Shown in pieces: positions 14,554-24,427 of a stretch of DNA of 64,000 nt. Where the stretch lies: assembly GCA_029565685.1 (NCBI GenBank), contig JAKQNR010000024.1, forward strand, positions 248,001 through 312,000, read 5' to 3'. A program made the position numbers and the translations under genes. The stretch's first letter is position 1; each line of letters opens with the position of its first letter. Under the pieces are notes generated by a model, which saw nothing but the letters and a program-made list of their open reading frames with translations, was not told the DNA's origin and searched no databases. This DNA comes from a bacterium (GTDB lineage Bacteria > Zhuqueibacterota > Zhuqueibacteria > Residuimicrobiales > Residuimicrobiaceae).

Positions 14554-17079
14554 GTGGCTAAAAAGAAGAACGTCAAATCAGCGGAGAGCAAACCGGCGCC
14601 GGTGGAAAAAGAGACCTGGATCACTCGACATCCGGTCGTCAGTCTGATGATTCTCAGTTTTACGTTACTGCTCCTTTTTTTTAGTCCGCTGATGTTCGGC
14701 GGCAAGGCGGTGATGGCGCCGGACGCCCTGAGCTCCGGAGCGTTAACGCCGTTTGTTCAGGATGCGCAACAGCGCGGCATAACGCCATTATGGATTCCGT
14801 ACCTCTTTGGCGGCATGCCCTCTTTTGGCAGCCTGTTGAGTGCGCCGGGGATCAATCCCCTTGATGATTTTTTCCGCGCGGTCTTGAACGCCGTTCAGGC
14901 GCCGGCCTTCACCTTTATTCTGCTCAACTATCTTCTGCTGGCCCTGTTGTTGTACGTGCTGTTGCGCGACGGCAAGGTGGCTCCGGCCGCCGCCCTGTTC
15001 TGCAGCGTGGCGCTCATGTTCATGCCGCAGTTTGTCGCGTTCACCACCTATGGCCATAACACCAAATTTCTCGCCTTGGTGCTGATCCCGATGATCCTCT
15101 GGCTGGTGCGTCGAATGCTGGAGGACAAGAGTTTACTCTATTTCTGTCTGGCGGCGTTGGCCATCGGCTTTCAAATGGTGCGCGCACACATTCAGGTCAC
15201 CTATTACACATTTATCGCGATATTCATCTATTATCTGTTTCATGAAATCGCCGAATATCGGGAAAAAAAGCAGATCAAGCCGGTGCTGTTATCGACCGCG
15301 CTGCTGGCCGGCGCGGTGTTGGCCGGACTTTTGCTCTCCGCCAAATTGTATGTATCGGTGTTGGATTATCAGCGCTTTTCTATCCGCGGCGGCGGCCTCG
15401 GCGGCGGCGGCCTTGACTACGGCTATGCCTCCGGCTGGTCTTTTCATCCGCTGGAGATGATTACGTTTTTCATTCCGGCGTTTATGGGATTCGGCGGCGA
15501 CACCTACTGGGGCAAGATGCCGTTCACCGACTATCCGCTTTATTTCAGCGTGATCGTGATGCTTCTGGCCGGCGTTGCCTTTATCCTTCGCCGCAAACGC
15601 ATGACCTGGTTCATGGGCATCGTCGTCCTGTTCTCTCTGCTGGTCTCCTTCGGCAATCATCTGCCCCTTCTCTATGGCCCGCTGTTCAAAGTCCTGCCGT
15701 TTTTCGACCGGTTTCGTGTTCCCAGCATGATTCATATTCTGCTCGACATTGGCATGGTGGTGCTGGCCGGGTACGGTCTTCAGGGGATTTTCGATTTCCG
15801 CGCCAGCGGTCAAAAGCAGGCGGAGGCGGGAAAAAGATTGTTCCGCTATCTGAACGGTTTTTGCGCGTTCGTGGGTTTATTGTTGGTGTTTTTAGTCTTT
15901 AGCAAGTCAGTTTATTTGAACATGGCTGGCAGCGGACAGATGCCTTTGAACGAAGCGCAGCGAATGCTGGCGTACAATAAATCCGTACTCGATGGATTCA
16001 AGTCGGTCGCTCTGGTGTTGGTGACGGTATTTTTGATTCGCGGTTTTCTCAAAGGCAGGCTCTCCACTCTGGGCTTGAGTGCGATATTGTTGATCCTGGT
16101 TGTGGTGGACTTGTGGATGGTGGACAGCAAGATCGTTCAGCCTCGGCCGGCAACCGAAAAGGTCGATTATTTTAAAAACACAGCGGCAGTGGATTTCATT
16201 AAAAAAGACACCGGCGTCTTTCGCGTGTTTCCGGTTCTGGATGAAAAATCCGGCAACTGGTATGCGTTCCACTTTATTCAGAACATTATCGGTTATTCAC
16301 CCGCCAAGCTGCGCATCTATCAGGAGTTTCTCGAGGAGACCGGCTTTAACAGCCAGGACCGCTATGGCTTGAACGGATTCATCTCCAAGTACTGGCGGAT
16401 CGTCACGCGCGATGGCCAGCTGACCCCGCAGGCGGTGCCGATTGATCAGCTCGGGCGGGAGCGGCTACAGTTCGAATCAGGCATGCTCGACATGCTGAAC
16501 GTCAAATATCTGATCGTCAACCATCTGACCCTTCCGGATCCGCGCTACAAAATGGTCTATACGCCGTCGCCGTGGATCTATGAAAACACCACCGTCTTGC
16601 CGCGGGCGTTTTTTGTCGATTCGACGATCACGTTGACCGGCCGCAAGGCGATCTTTGATTATATGCGCAGCGGCCGCTTTGATCCGCACCGGATCGCCAT
16701 TCTCGAGGAAAAACCGGCGGCTCCGATCGTCGCTGGCGCCGGCAACACGGTGCAGCTGACTTCTTTCGACATTCATGAGATTCGTTTGTCGGCCAAGGTG
16801 ATGCAGACGGCCCTGATGGTGTTGAGCGAAATATATTATCCGGCGGGCTGGAAGGCCTATGTGGATGGCCGGGAGACCAAGATCTACAAAACCAACTATA
16901 TCCTCCGTTCCGTTCAACTGCCGCCCGGGGAGCACGAGATCGTTTTCAAGTTTGCGCCGGCCTCCTACCGTCTGGGCGCATGGATCAGCGTCACGACGCT
17001 GTTGCTGCTGTTGGGCTTGCTCGCCGTACAGCTGTTCCTGCGGCGGGAAAAGCTGTGGCGAAGAGCGCGGACGGCGTAG
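14554..17079 (+). CDS. YfhO family membrane protein (putative glycosyltransferase-type)
   Basis: ~13 TM helices; GGMPSFGSLLSAPGINPLDD and C-terminal SEIYYPAGWKAYVDGRETKIYKTNYILRSVQLPPGEHEIVFKF typical of YfhO; SD AAGAGG favours GTG at 14554 over 14548. Confidence 0.8.
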   Translation: MAKKKNVKSAESKPAPVEKETWITRHPVVSLMILSFTLLLLFFSPLMFGGKAVMAPDALSSGALTPFVQDAQQRGITPLWIPYLFGGMPSFGSLLSAPGINPLDDFFRAVLNAVQAPAFTFILLNYLLLALLLYVLLRDGKVAPAAALFCSVALMFMPQFVAFTTYGHNTKFLALVLIPMILWLVRRMLEDKSLLYFCLAALAIGFQMVRAHIQVTYYTFIAIFIYYLFHEIAEYREKKQIKPVLLSTALLAGAVLAGLLLSAKLYVSVLDYQRFSIRGGGLGGGGLDYGYASGWSFHPLEMITFFIPAFMGFGGDTYWGKMPFTDYPLYFSVIVMLLAGVAFILRRKRMTWFMGIVVLFSLLVSFGNHLPLLYGPLFKVLPFFDRFRVPSMIHILLDIGMVVLAGYGLQGIFDFRASGQKQAEAGKRLFRYLNGFCAFVGLLLVFLVFSKSVYLNMAGSGQMPLNEAQRMLAYNKSVLDGFKSVALVLVTVFLIRGFLKGRLSTLGLSAILLILVVVDLWMVDSKIVQPRPATEKVDYFKNTAAVDFIKKDTGVFRVFPVLDEKSGNWYAFHFIQNIIGYSPAKLRIYQEFLEETGFNSQDRYGLNGFISKYWRIVTRDGQLTPQAVPIDQLGRERLQFESGMLDMLNVKYLIVNHLTLPDPRYKMVYTPSPWIYENTTVLPRAFFVDSTITLTGRKAIFDYMRSGRFDPHRIAILEEKPAAPIVAGAGNTVQLTSFDIHEIRLSAKVMQTALMVLSEIYYPAGWKAYVDGRETKIYKTNYILRSVQLPPGEHEIVFKFAPASYRLGAWISVTTLLLLLGLLAVQLFLRREKLWRRARTA

Positions 17080-17091
17080 GGAAAAAACGCC

Positions 17092-18285
17092 ATGTCGCTG
17101 CGACAGACCATTTATATGTTGTCCGGAACCCTGCGGCGGCTTTTTTTCGTCGTGCTGCTGGCTTGCGTGCTAGGCACCATCTATTACACCCAGCGGCTGG
17201 TCAACGAGCTGCGCAAAGAATCACGGCAAATTGTTGAATTTTATTCACAAACCTATCAGCTCATCGTGCAGACGGAAAACATGGAAGTGCTGGATTGGTT
17301 CTTGGCCAACAATATCCTGCAAAAGATGGATTTTCCGCTGATCATGATCGACAACCATGGCAACATCTCTTCCTGGCGCGGCATCGGCGTGCCGGAAGAG
17401 GACCGCTCTCCCCAGGCCATGGAAAAAGCGAAAAAGATTTTTGCCAAGATCAAGGATCAGAACGAGCCGGTGCGCTATATGTACAATGGCGAGGTGTTCC
17501 AGTCCATTTATTACGGCGATTCCCGTCTGATCACGCGACTGGAGTTGTTGCCTTACCTGACGTTCAGCGGCACCGGATTGTTGATTTTGATCGCCTTTAT
17601 CGGTTTCAACAACATCAAGAAGAGTGAACAACGATTCATTTGGGTGGGGATGGCGAAAGAGACGGCCCATCAACTGGGCACGCCGATCTCGTCGCTGCTG
17701 GGGTGGCTGGAATTAATGAAAACCGGCGACATGTCGCCGGACAAGATCAACCGGCTGGCTCAGGATATGGAGATGGATGTGCGCCGCCTGGAGAAAATCG
17801 CAGCGCGGTTTTCCAAGATCGGATCCGCCACCAACCTGGAAAAGCAGGACGTGCATCAGGTGCTGCGCGAAGTGGCGGCCTATTTCCGCAAACGGCTTCC
17901 GCAGGCCGGCCGCGAGATCCGTCTGGTGGAGGATTATGGGGACCTGCCCCTGGTGCGGCTCAACCGCGAGCTGTTCGAATGGGCTGTCGAAAACTTGATT
18001 AAAAACGCCATCGATGCGGTGCAGGGGAAAAACGGCGTTATTGAGATCGTCACCGGCCGGTTGGCGGACAGCAAGCGAGTGTTCATCGAAATCCGCGATA
18101 ACGGCTGCGGCATCACCGCCAAGCGGCGCGATGATGTCTTTAAGGCGGGGTACAGCACTAAAAAGCGCGGCTGGGGCCTGGGGCTCAACTTTGGCAAACG
18201 CATCATCGAAGAGTATCACGGCGGCAAGTTGTACATCAAGGAATCGCATGCTGGCAGGGGAACGGTTATGCGGATTGTGCTATGA
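17092..18285 (+). CDS. membrane sensor histidine kinase
   Basis: N-terminal TMs; AKETAHQLGTPISSLLGWLEL H-box, NLIKNAIDAV, DNGCGI, GWGLGLNFGKRIIEEYHGG. Confidence 0.88.
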   Translation: MSLRQTIYMLSGTLRRLFFVVLLACVLGTIYYTQRLVNELRKESRQIVEFYSQTYQLIVQTENMEVLDWFLANNILQKMDFPLIMIDNHGNISSWRGIGVPEEDRSPQAMEKAKKIFAKIKDQNEPVRYMYNGEVFQSIYYGDSRLITRLELLPYLTFSGTGLLILIAFIGFNNIKKSEQRFIWVGMAKETAHQLGTPISSLLGWLELMKTGDMSPDKINRLAQDMEMDVRRLEKIAARFSKIGSATNLEKQDVHQVLREVAAYFRKRLPQAGREIRLVEDYGDLPLVRLNRELFEWAVENLIKNAIDAVQGKNGVIEIVTGRLADSKRVFIEIRDNGCGITAKRRDDVFKAGYSTKKRGWGLGLNFGKRIIEEYHGGKLYIKESHAGRGTVMRIVL

Positions 18286-19031
18286 AAACGAAAAGTTTGC
18301 AGGGACGCGTGGCCCTGGTAACCGGCAGCTCGCGCGGTCTGGGGCGTCATCTGGCCCTAGCCCTGGCTGGCCAGGGGGCGGACGTGTTCATTCACGGCCG
18401 GCGGAACAGTCCTGCGGGGGAACAAGCGGTGGCGGAAGTGCGCGCCAAGGGCGTACGCAGCCGGCTGGTGACGGGGGACGTCCGTCAGTGGCATCAAGTG
18501 CGCGAGCTTATGTCTACAGTGGTGGCTGAATACGGTCGGTTGGATATTTTGATCAACAATGTCGGCGATTTTCTTTTCAAGCCCCTGTTACGCCTCACCG
18601 TGGAGGAGTGGCGCGACATGATCGACAGCAATCTGCACAGCGCCTTTTATGGCTGCAAGGCGGCGTTGCCGACGATGCTGCAGCAGGGGTGGGGCCGCAT
18701 CATCAACGTCGGCGTGGCCAACGCGGATCGCATACACGCCTATGCCGGCGCAGCGGCCTACGCCATCGCCAAGAGCGGTGTACAGATACTGACCCGGTCG
18801 TTGGCCGTGGAAGTGGCGGCTCAGGGCGTCACGGTGAACATGGTGTCCCCCGGCCTGATGGATGACAGCTCCCTGAACGACGAGGCGAGGGAGCGCCAGA
18901 TTCATGCAGTGCCTATGCAGCGTTTGGGAGTCGCCACGGACCTGGTCGGCGCTGTGCTCTTTCTCGTGAGCGAGGAAGCGGAGTATATCACCGGTGCGAA
19001 TATTACGGTGAGCGGCGGATGGGGGCTGTAG
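18282..19031 (+). CDS. SDR family oxidoreductase (FabG-like)
   Basis: VTGSSRGLGRHLALAL, INNVGD, YAIAKSGVQILTRSLAVEVAAQGVTVNMVSPG; ATGA overlap with the kinase gene. Confidence 0.88.
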   Translation: MKTKSLQGRVALVTGSSRGLGRHLALALAGQGADVFIHGRRNSPAGEQAVAEVRAKGVRSRLVTGDVRQWHQVRELMSTVVAEYGRLDILINNVGDFLFKPLLRLTVEEWRDMIDSNLHSAFYGCKAALPTMLQQGWGRIINVGVANADRIHAYAGAAAYAIAKSGVQILTRSLAVEVAAQGVTVNMVSPGLMDDSSLNDEARERQIHAVPMQRLGVATDLVGAVLFLVSEEAEYITGANITVSGGWGL

Positions 19032-19038
19032 CCGCGTC

Positions 19039-19848
19039 TTATCGTTGAATGGCCTCCTCGTGATCCGGATAGCGATTGGGTTTTGTCTTTTTTACGGCGC
19101 TCCCTGTTTCAGGGGCGTCGTTTTTTTTATTCCCGCCGTTCTTCCCACTGTGAGCGGCTGCTTGGCCGTTGTTCAGACGCATTTTCAAGCCGCTGTCCGA
19201 TATCCAGACGAAGACGGTTTCTCGATAATTGGGCAAGACCGCCTCTGAACTGACGGATTTCACCCGCACCAGTCCCAGGGCTTTGCAGATGGATGACAAC
19301 GTGCGCCACAGAGCGTTCTGGTCGTCCTTGATCAGTGTATAGCTGTTGGCGCGTGCGCCGGCGTTGGTCTTGGTGACATACTGGCCGAGGATATGAGTGG
19401 ACCGGTACATTTTTTTCAAGCCAAAAGCGGACAGCCAGCGATGCCAGTGAAGGATCTCTCCCTTCAGCAGCCAGCGCTGGCCTTTGATGACATAGTTGCC
19501 GGTGTGGGTCGACTCGCCTTTTTCGATAAAGGTCACTGCCAGTTTGAAATCGCCGAGATGAGCTTCCGCCTGTTGCGCAGTGATTTTCGCGATGGGTTCA
19601 TCGGTGGAAAAGGGCGTGTACAGCACCAGATAGCGAAAAACGACAAATAGAAAAATTCCGGCGGTCAAAAGGATCAATAGGGTCAGGCAGCCCAGGGAGG
19701 GCTTGCCGTCTTTTTTTTTGCTCATTGAAAGTTTGAGCTTTCGTAAAAACCCGGCCACCGCGAGGCAGAAATAGGCGGCAAAAATCGTGATCACCAGCAG
19801 AAGCAGATAGACGGTCCAGGTGTTCATATGTCCGAGGGTTTCTTGCAT
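19039..19848 (-). CDS. hypothetical membrane protein
   Basis: Two N-terminal TM segments; no family recognised. Confidence 0.6.
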   Translation of the reverse strand: MQETLGHMNTWTVYLLLLVITIFAAYFCLAVAGFLRKLKLSMSKKKDGKPSLGCLTLLILLTAGIFLFVVFRYLVLYTPFSTDEPIAKITAQQAEAHLGDFKLAVTFIEKGESTHTGNYVIKGQRWLLKGEILHWHRWLSAFGLKKMYRSTHILGQYVTKTNAGARANSYTLIKDDQNALWRTLSSICKALGLVRVKSVSSEAVLPNYRETVFVWISDSGLKMRLNNGQAAAHSGKNGGNKKNDAPETGSAVKKTKPNRYPDHEEAIQR

Positions 19849-19890
19849 GGATTGATCCTGTGTTTAGGTGGTGTCCAACGCGGGGCCGGA

Positions 19891-20847
19891 TCACCGCGCT
19901 CCTGCGAGTTTTTCTTTCACCGCGGCAAAGAGCAGCGGGATCAGGATCTCATGGTGACCGATCAGTTCAAAGTACCGGCCGCCGGTGGCGGTTGGGCGTT
20001 GCAGCACGTTGACGCGCGGCCGGTAATGGGAGATCATATCGAACGCGGCTGTGGCGAACCCATGGGCCGGGTGGCCCAGGTTGCGCGCTACGGTCAACGC
20101 TTTTAAAAAGACTTCGGGCAGAATGACGGCTGAGCCGAACAGCAGCACCACGGAGCCGGGTTGCAGCTGGCACAGTTGCCCGGCCAATATTTTAAAGTCC
20201 GTATAGCTGGTTAGTCCGATCGCTGCGCCGTCTGCATTGGGGTGCTGATGGACGATGTCGGTGCCCAGCGCCACATGGACCGTGATCGGACAGTGGTGGT
20301 GCACGGCGCCGGCCAGCAGACTGAACGCTTGGTACGGCGGGGCGTCCGCCAGAATGCGCTCTCCCAGCAACTCGCCGTATCCTTTGCCGGAGGCTGCGCC
20401 GCGATGGATGGTCTCATTGATGATGACGCCGGTTTCGCGGGCCATGCCGAAAAGCCCGTTTTGCAGCCCTTCAGCCACATCCTCTGAGGTGGCGCCAAAG
20501 TAGGCAAGCTCCACATCATGGATGCTGCCGGCGCCGTTGAGCGCCAGTCCGGTGATAAGTCCGTTTTGCACCGCATCAAGCAGAACCGGATTCAGCCCCA
20601 CCTTGATCACATGTGCGCCCATGAGTACAATGACCGGCTTTTGCTGCCGTCGCGCCTCGACGATGAGATCCGCCAGCAAAAGGAGATCGCCGGCCTTGAG
20701 CTGTTTGGGCAGATGGTCGATAAATTCCAGAAAGGAAGAGCCTGCGGCATGAGGGAGTGCGAACGTCGTCGGCGTGACTTTGCTCGATCGTTCTTGGATG
20801 GAATAAGTCTTGATATTGGCGAGATCCAGTGGGCTTGTGTTTTTCAT
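19891..20847 (-). CDS. conserved protein of uncertain function; possible deoxyhypusine synthase-like fold
   Basis: Glycine-rich conserved-looking motifs (VLMGAHVIKVGLNPVLLDAV, LNGAGSIHDVELAYFGATSEDVAEGL); family assignment tentative. Confidence 0.6.
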   Translation of the reverse strand: MKNTSPLDLANIKTYSIQERSSKVTPTTFALPHAAGSSFLEFIDHLPKQLKAGDLLLLADLIVEARRQQKPVIVLMGAHVIKVGLNPVLLDAVQNGLITGLALNGAGSIHDVELAYFGATSEDVAEGLQNGLFGMARETGVIINETIHRGAASGKGYGELLGERILADAPPYQAFSLLAGAVHHHCPITVHVALGTDIVHQHPNADGAAIGLTSYTDFKILAGQLCQLQPGSVVLLFGSAVILPEVFLKALTVARNLGHPAHGFATAAFDMISHYRPRVNVLQRPTATGGRYFELIGHHEILIPLLFAAVKEKLAGAR

Positions 20848-20883
20848 CGCACGCTCTGTAAAAAATGACCGGCTTGAGAACGA

Positions 20884-21648
20884 TCAGTGGTTGATCTTTT
20901 TTAATTCCATGGTAATGGCGCCGAAAGATATCTTGCTTTTGATTTTGACCGGGATTCGGCGGGCGTCATGGCTCAACCAGATCCACATTTTTCCTTTTTG
21001 TTCAATGATGCTTCCGGCCCGCAATCCGGGTTCGATCAGAAAACAGTAAAACTTGCCCGCAGGCACCTTGACCCCTTCCATTTTTTTCACCTGCACGTTC
21101 AGCGGATAATACTTTTTATCTTCATAGTTGTCGATGGCAAAAACCGTTTGGGGCTGCAGATCCAGCGTGCGCAGATAATAGAGGATGGAAAGCACATCTT
21201 GGGTGTAAGGTGCGATCTTGATGGTGTCCCCGCCGCTGTAGGCCCAGCCGCCGACTGGATCAAAGCGAGCACTGCGGTTCGCTCGGTATTTACCTTCGTG
21301 GATGCGCTTTTCATACCGCCAAGGGAACAGGCCGAGAACGTCCAGATAGGACTCGACGCGGTCTTCTACGTGGAAAAATTTTGAAAAAAAAGGGCTGGTT
21401 TTGATTTCGGAGATGAGATGATAACAGTCGCGCGATTGATAAGAGACAAGTTGTGGAATGTGCATGCGAGCTTCGCCGGCAGAGACCCTGCCGAATCGGA
21501 CCTCATATACCAGATCCTCGCCCACGCTGAATGCAGAGTTTTCGATCGAACGGTATTCGTTTGGTCGAAAAGCCGCTGTTTCGTTTTGGCTGAATGCCCG
21601 AACGACTAAAAAAAACATCGAGCACAGGCTGTATTTTCTAAAGGTCAC
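20884..21648 (-). CDS. DUF3108 domain-containing protein
   Basis: Signal peptide; FSVGEDLVYEVRFGRVSAGEARMHI and IWLSHDARRIPVKIKSKISFGAITMEL. Confidence 0.72.
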   Translation of the reverse strand: MTFRKYSLCSMFFLVVRAFSQNETAAFRPNEYRSIENSAFSVGEDLVYEVRFGRVSAGEARMHIPQLVSYQSRDCYHLISEIKTSPFFSKFFHVEDRVESYLDVLGLFPWRYEKRIHEGKYRANRSARFDPVGGWAYSGGDTIKIAPYTQDVLSILYYLRTLDLQPQTVFAIDNYEDKKYYPLNVQVKKMEGVKVPAGKFYCFLIEPGLRAGSIIEQKGKMWIWLSHDARRIPVKIKSKISFGAITMELKKINH

Positions 21649-22735
21649 CTGCGGACTCCTTCCTGACGAAGGCAGCGGCTGGGAAGGTCGGCTGGGCCAG
21701 CTTTTTTTGCGCCAGAGCGAAAACCTGATCCACAGAGATCAGCTCCATACAATCCAGATAGCGGCACCCTTCCTTCTGGCAGTTCGTGCAGTAGGATACC
21801 TCGGGCATCAACACCGAATCCGCGCGATGATAGGGACCCCATCGATCAGGAGAACAGGCGGCAATCGGACAATAAAGGCCGATCACCTCGGCGCCCATGG
21901 CAACCGCCAGGTGGAGGGGACCGGTGCTGTTGCTGATCAACAGGCGGGCGTGTTTCAGCAGCACCGCCAATTCTTTGATCGGCAGTTTTCCGTCGACCCG
22001 GATCACCGAGGACTCGATGCCGGCTGTGACCCGGTCGATCAGCGGCCGTTCGCTCGCCGTGCCGGTGACCAGGACCGGGAGGTTCAGCTCTCGGTGCAGC
22101 CGGGTGATCAGCTGATGGTATGAGTCAGCCGGCCAATTGAGCGCCGATCCTCCGCTGCCCGGGTGCACTACGATGTAGGGCGATTGGATCGACAGGCCAA
22201 AGCGGTGGAGCCTCTGGCTGACGCGCTGGTAGGCCTCTGCTGTAAGGGTAAAATTGAAATGCACGTCATCCAGACGGGCTCCAGCGGCTTCTGCCAGCTG
22301 CAGATTGAGTTCCAGCTCGTGCATTCCGCTGTTTTTACGGTGCTGGTACACTCGGCGGTTGAACAGAAAAGAGTAGGCGCGGTAGCCGGTGCCGATGCGC
22401 AGCGGAATGCCGGCCAGCCTGCCGGCCAGAGCCAGGCGGCCGGTGGGATGCAGGAGCACCATGGTGTCGAAGCGGTGTCCGCGGAGCGTTTTGACCAGAG
22501 AGAACAGACTTTGTTCTTTCGGATCGTCGAGTATAACAAGATCGACGTCGCTGTGTCCGTCCACCAGGTCGGCCGTATAGCGGTTCAGCAGCATGGCGAC
22601 GAAACTGCCGGGGAACGTGCGTTTAAAAGCCGTTGAGACCGGGGTGGAGAGAATCACGTCGCCAAGTCGGTCGGTGCGAACGAGGAGAATGCGCTGTGGA
22701 ACACGGGGATTTGTTTTTTTCTTGTCGGTCTTCAT
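21638..22735 (-). CDS. glycosyltransferase family 9 (heptosyltransferase-like)
   Basis: RILLVRTDRLGDVILSTPVSTAFKRTFP, VVHPGSGGSALNWPADSYHQLI, ISNSTGPLHLAVAMGAEVIGLY. Confidence 0.87.
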   Translation of the reverse strand: MKTDKKKTNPRVPQRILLVRTDRLGDVILSTPVSTAFKRTFPGSFVAMLLNRYTADLVDGHSDVDLVILDDPKEQSLFSLVKTLRGHRFDTMVLLHPTGRLALAGRLAGIPLRIGTGYRAYSFLFNRRVYQHRKNSGMHELELNLQLAEAAGARLDDVHFNFTLTAEAYQRVSQRLHRFGLSIQSPYIVVHPGSGGSALNWPADSYHQLITRLHRELNLPVLVTGTASERPLIDRVTAGIESSVIRVDGKLPIKELAVLLKHARLLISNSTGPLHLAVAMGAEVIGLYCPIAACSPDRWGPYHRADSVLMPEVSYCTNCQKEGCRYLDCMELISVDQVFALAQKKLAQPTFPAAAFVRKESAGDL

Positions 22736-22757
22736 GCGTCACCAGGGTGGAGGACCA

Positions 22758-23405
22758 TCAAACCGCATCCAATACGGTATTAATTTCCAACTTGCTGACC
22801 GCGCCCTGGCGTATGATTTTGACCGGCGTTTTGGTCACGTCTACGATTGTAGAGGGGATTGTGCCCGGCGTTCTGCCGCCGTCGATGATCAAGTCCAGCT
22901 TTTTATCGAACAGGGCGAGGACTTCGCCAGCGGTGTCTGCCGGCGTCTGCTGGTTGAGGTTGGCGCTGGTGGACACGATAGGAAAGCCGCACCCCTTGAG
23001 AAGCGCCAAGCAGATGCGGCAATCGGGTATGCGCACTGCGATGGTTTTAGAGCGGCGAAATTCCGACCGCTGTAGATGCGGCGCTGATTTAAAAATAATG
23101 GTCAACGGCCCAGGCCAGAAATTTTCCATCAACCGTTCCGCGCTTTCTGGGATTTCGGCGACCACGTCCCGGACCTGCAGCGGATCCGCGACGATGAGGA
23201 TAAAGGCCTTGTCGTGTCGGCGTTTTTTCATGGCGTAGATGCGATCGACCGCCTCCTGATGAAAAAAATTGCAGCCGATGCCGTAAACGGTCTCCGTCGG
23301 ATAGCCGATGACGCCGCCGTTTTTGAGCACACGTACCGCTCGACCCACGAGATCTTCCTGGGGTTTAACCGGATCGATTTTGAGTATTTCTGTTATGGCG
23401 TTCAT
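22758..23405 (-). CDS. L-threonylcarbamoyladenylate synthase (TsaC/Sua5/YwlC)
   Basis: LKNGGVIGYPTETVYGIGCNF, KKRRHDKAFILIV, FWPGPLTIIFK, STSANLNQQ. Confidence 0.9.
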   Translation of the reverse strand: MNAITEILKIDPVKPQEDLVGRAVRVLKNGGVIGYPTETVYGIGCNFFHQEAVDRIYAMKKRRHDKAFILIVADPLQVRDVVAEIPESAERLMENFWPGPLTIIFKSAPHLQRSEFRRSKTIAVRIPDCRICLALLKGCGFPIVSTSANLNQQTPADTAGEVLALFDKKLDLIIDGGRTPGTIPSTIVDVTKTPVKIIRQGAVSKLEINTVLDAV

Positions 23406-24427
23406 CTCTTGTTTATCATTTTTTGTAGCTGGTCATAAACCATGGTAACCGTTATCCCCTCTAGACAGGCGTGGGTTTTGATCGGGCATCGCTGGCTGCC
23501 GTGGGTGGTGCAGGGGCGACAATCGAGCGGCTTTTCCAGGACCACCGACTCTCGGCTGTAGGGACCAAAGCCAAAAGCAGGCACAGTGGGTCCAAAGAGC
23601 GCCAGAGTCAGGGTGGCTGTGGCTGACGCCAAATGCATGGGTGCGCTGTCGTTGGTGACCAGGATTCTGCAGCGCCGCAGCAGTTCCGCCGAAGCCCGCA
23701 AAGACAACTGCCCTGAAGCATCCACTACCTGCGGCGGAAGGTCCTCAGCGATGCGCTGGCAGAGCGGGCGATCCTCCTCGCCGCCGACGAGGAACACGGT
23801 ACATTGGTCCGCAATCAATCGTGCGGCCAGGTCCCGATAATGGCTCTCTGGCCAGCGTTTGGTGGGCCAGACAGATCCGGGCGCCAGGGCCACCCAGCAG
23901 GCGTTTTTCTGCGCCTTGGCCGTAAGGCGATCCACAGCCGTCCGGTTTTCTTCATCCGGATATATTTCCGGCGGCTGAGCATCAGCATGAATGCCGAGCG
24001 CAGAGAGCAGGCTTAGGTTTCGCACGGTTTCATGCTGATTCGTGTCGTACCGGCAGCGGTGGGTGTACCACCATGCGCCGCTGTTTTTGTCAAAGCCGAT
24101 GCGTGTCGGAGCTCCGCTGCTGTGCACCAACAGCGCAGTGCGCCATGAACGATGCGGCGCCAGCACCACATGGTATTGGCTGTGCTTGAGCTGCTGCATC
24201 AGTCTGATCAGGCCGGCCAGCCCTTTTTGGCTGTCATGTTTATCATAAGCGATGAGGCGATTCACATGCGGATTGTTCCGCAGCACATCCCCGGCTGCCG
24301 GAGTTGTCAAGCACTCGATCCACGCTTGGGGAAAGCGCTGTTTCAATGCGCTGAACAGCGGAGTCACCAGGATCACATCGCCGATAAACGCGGTTTGGAT
24401 GACCAGGATTTTGGGCTGGTCAGGCAT
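23402..24427 (-). CDS. lipopolysaccharide heptosyltransferase II-like (GT9)
   Basis: ILVIQTAFIGDVILVTPLFSALKQRFP, APGSVWPTKRWPESHYRDLA, VTNDSAPMHLASA; start MPDQPK at 24427 giving an 8-bp overlap with the upstream gene. Confidence 0.85.
   Translation of the reverse strand: MPDQPKILVIQTAFIGDVILVTPLFSALKQRFPQAWIECLTTPAAGDVLRNNPHVNRLIAYDKHDSQKGLAGLIRLMQQLKHSQYHVVLAPHRSWRTALLVHSSGAPTRIGFDKNSGAWWYTHRCRYDTNQHETVRNLSLLSALGIHADAQPPEIYPDEENRTAVDRLTAKAQKNACWVALAPGSVWPTKRWPESHYRDLAARLIADQCTVFLVGGEEDRPLCQRIAEDLPPQVVDASGQLSLRASAELLRRCRILVTNDSAPMHLASATATLTLALFGPTVPAFGFGPYSRESVVLEKPLDCRPCTTHGSQRCPIKTHACLEGITVTMVYDQLQKMINKR

Noticed and set aside
15389-15416. GGC-rich repeat (ggcggcggcctcggcggcggcggcc)
   Set aside because: Encodes a Gly-rich loop (RGGGLGGGGLDYG) inside the YfhO-like protein; simple-sequence coding, not a separate element.
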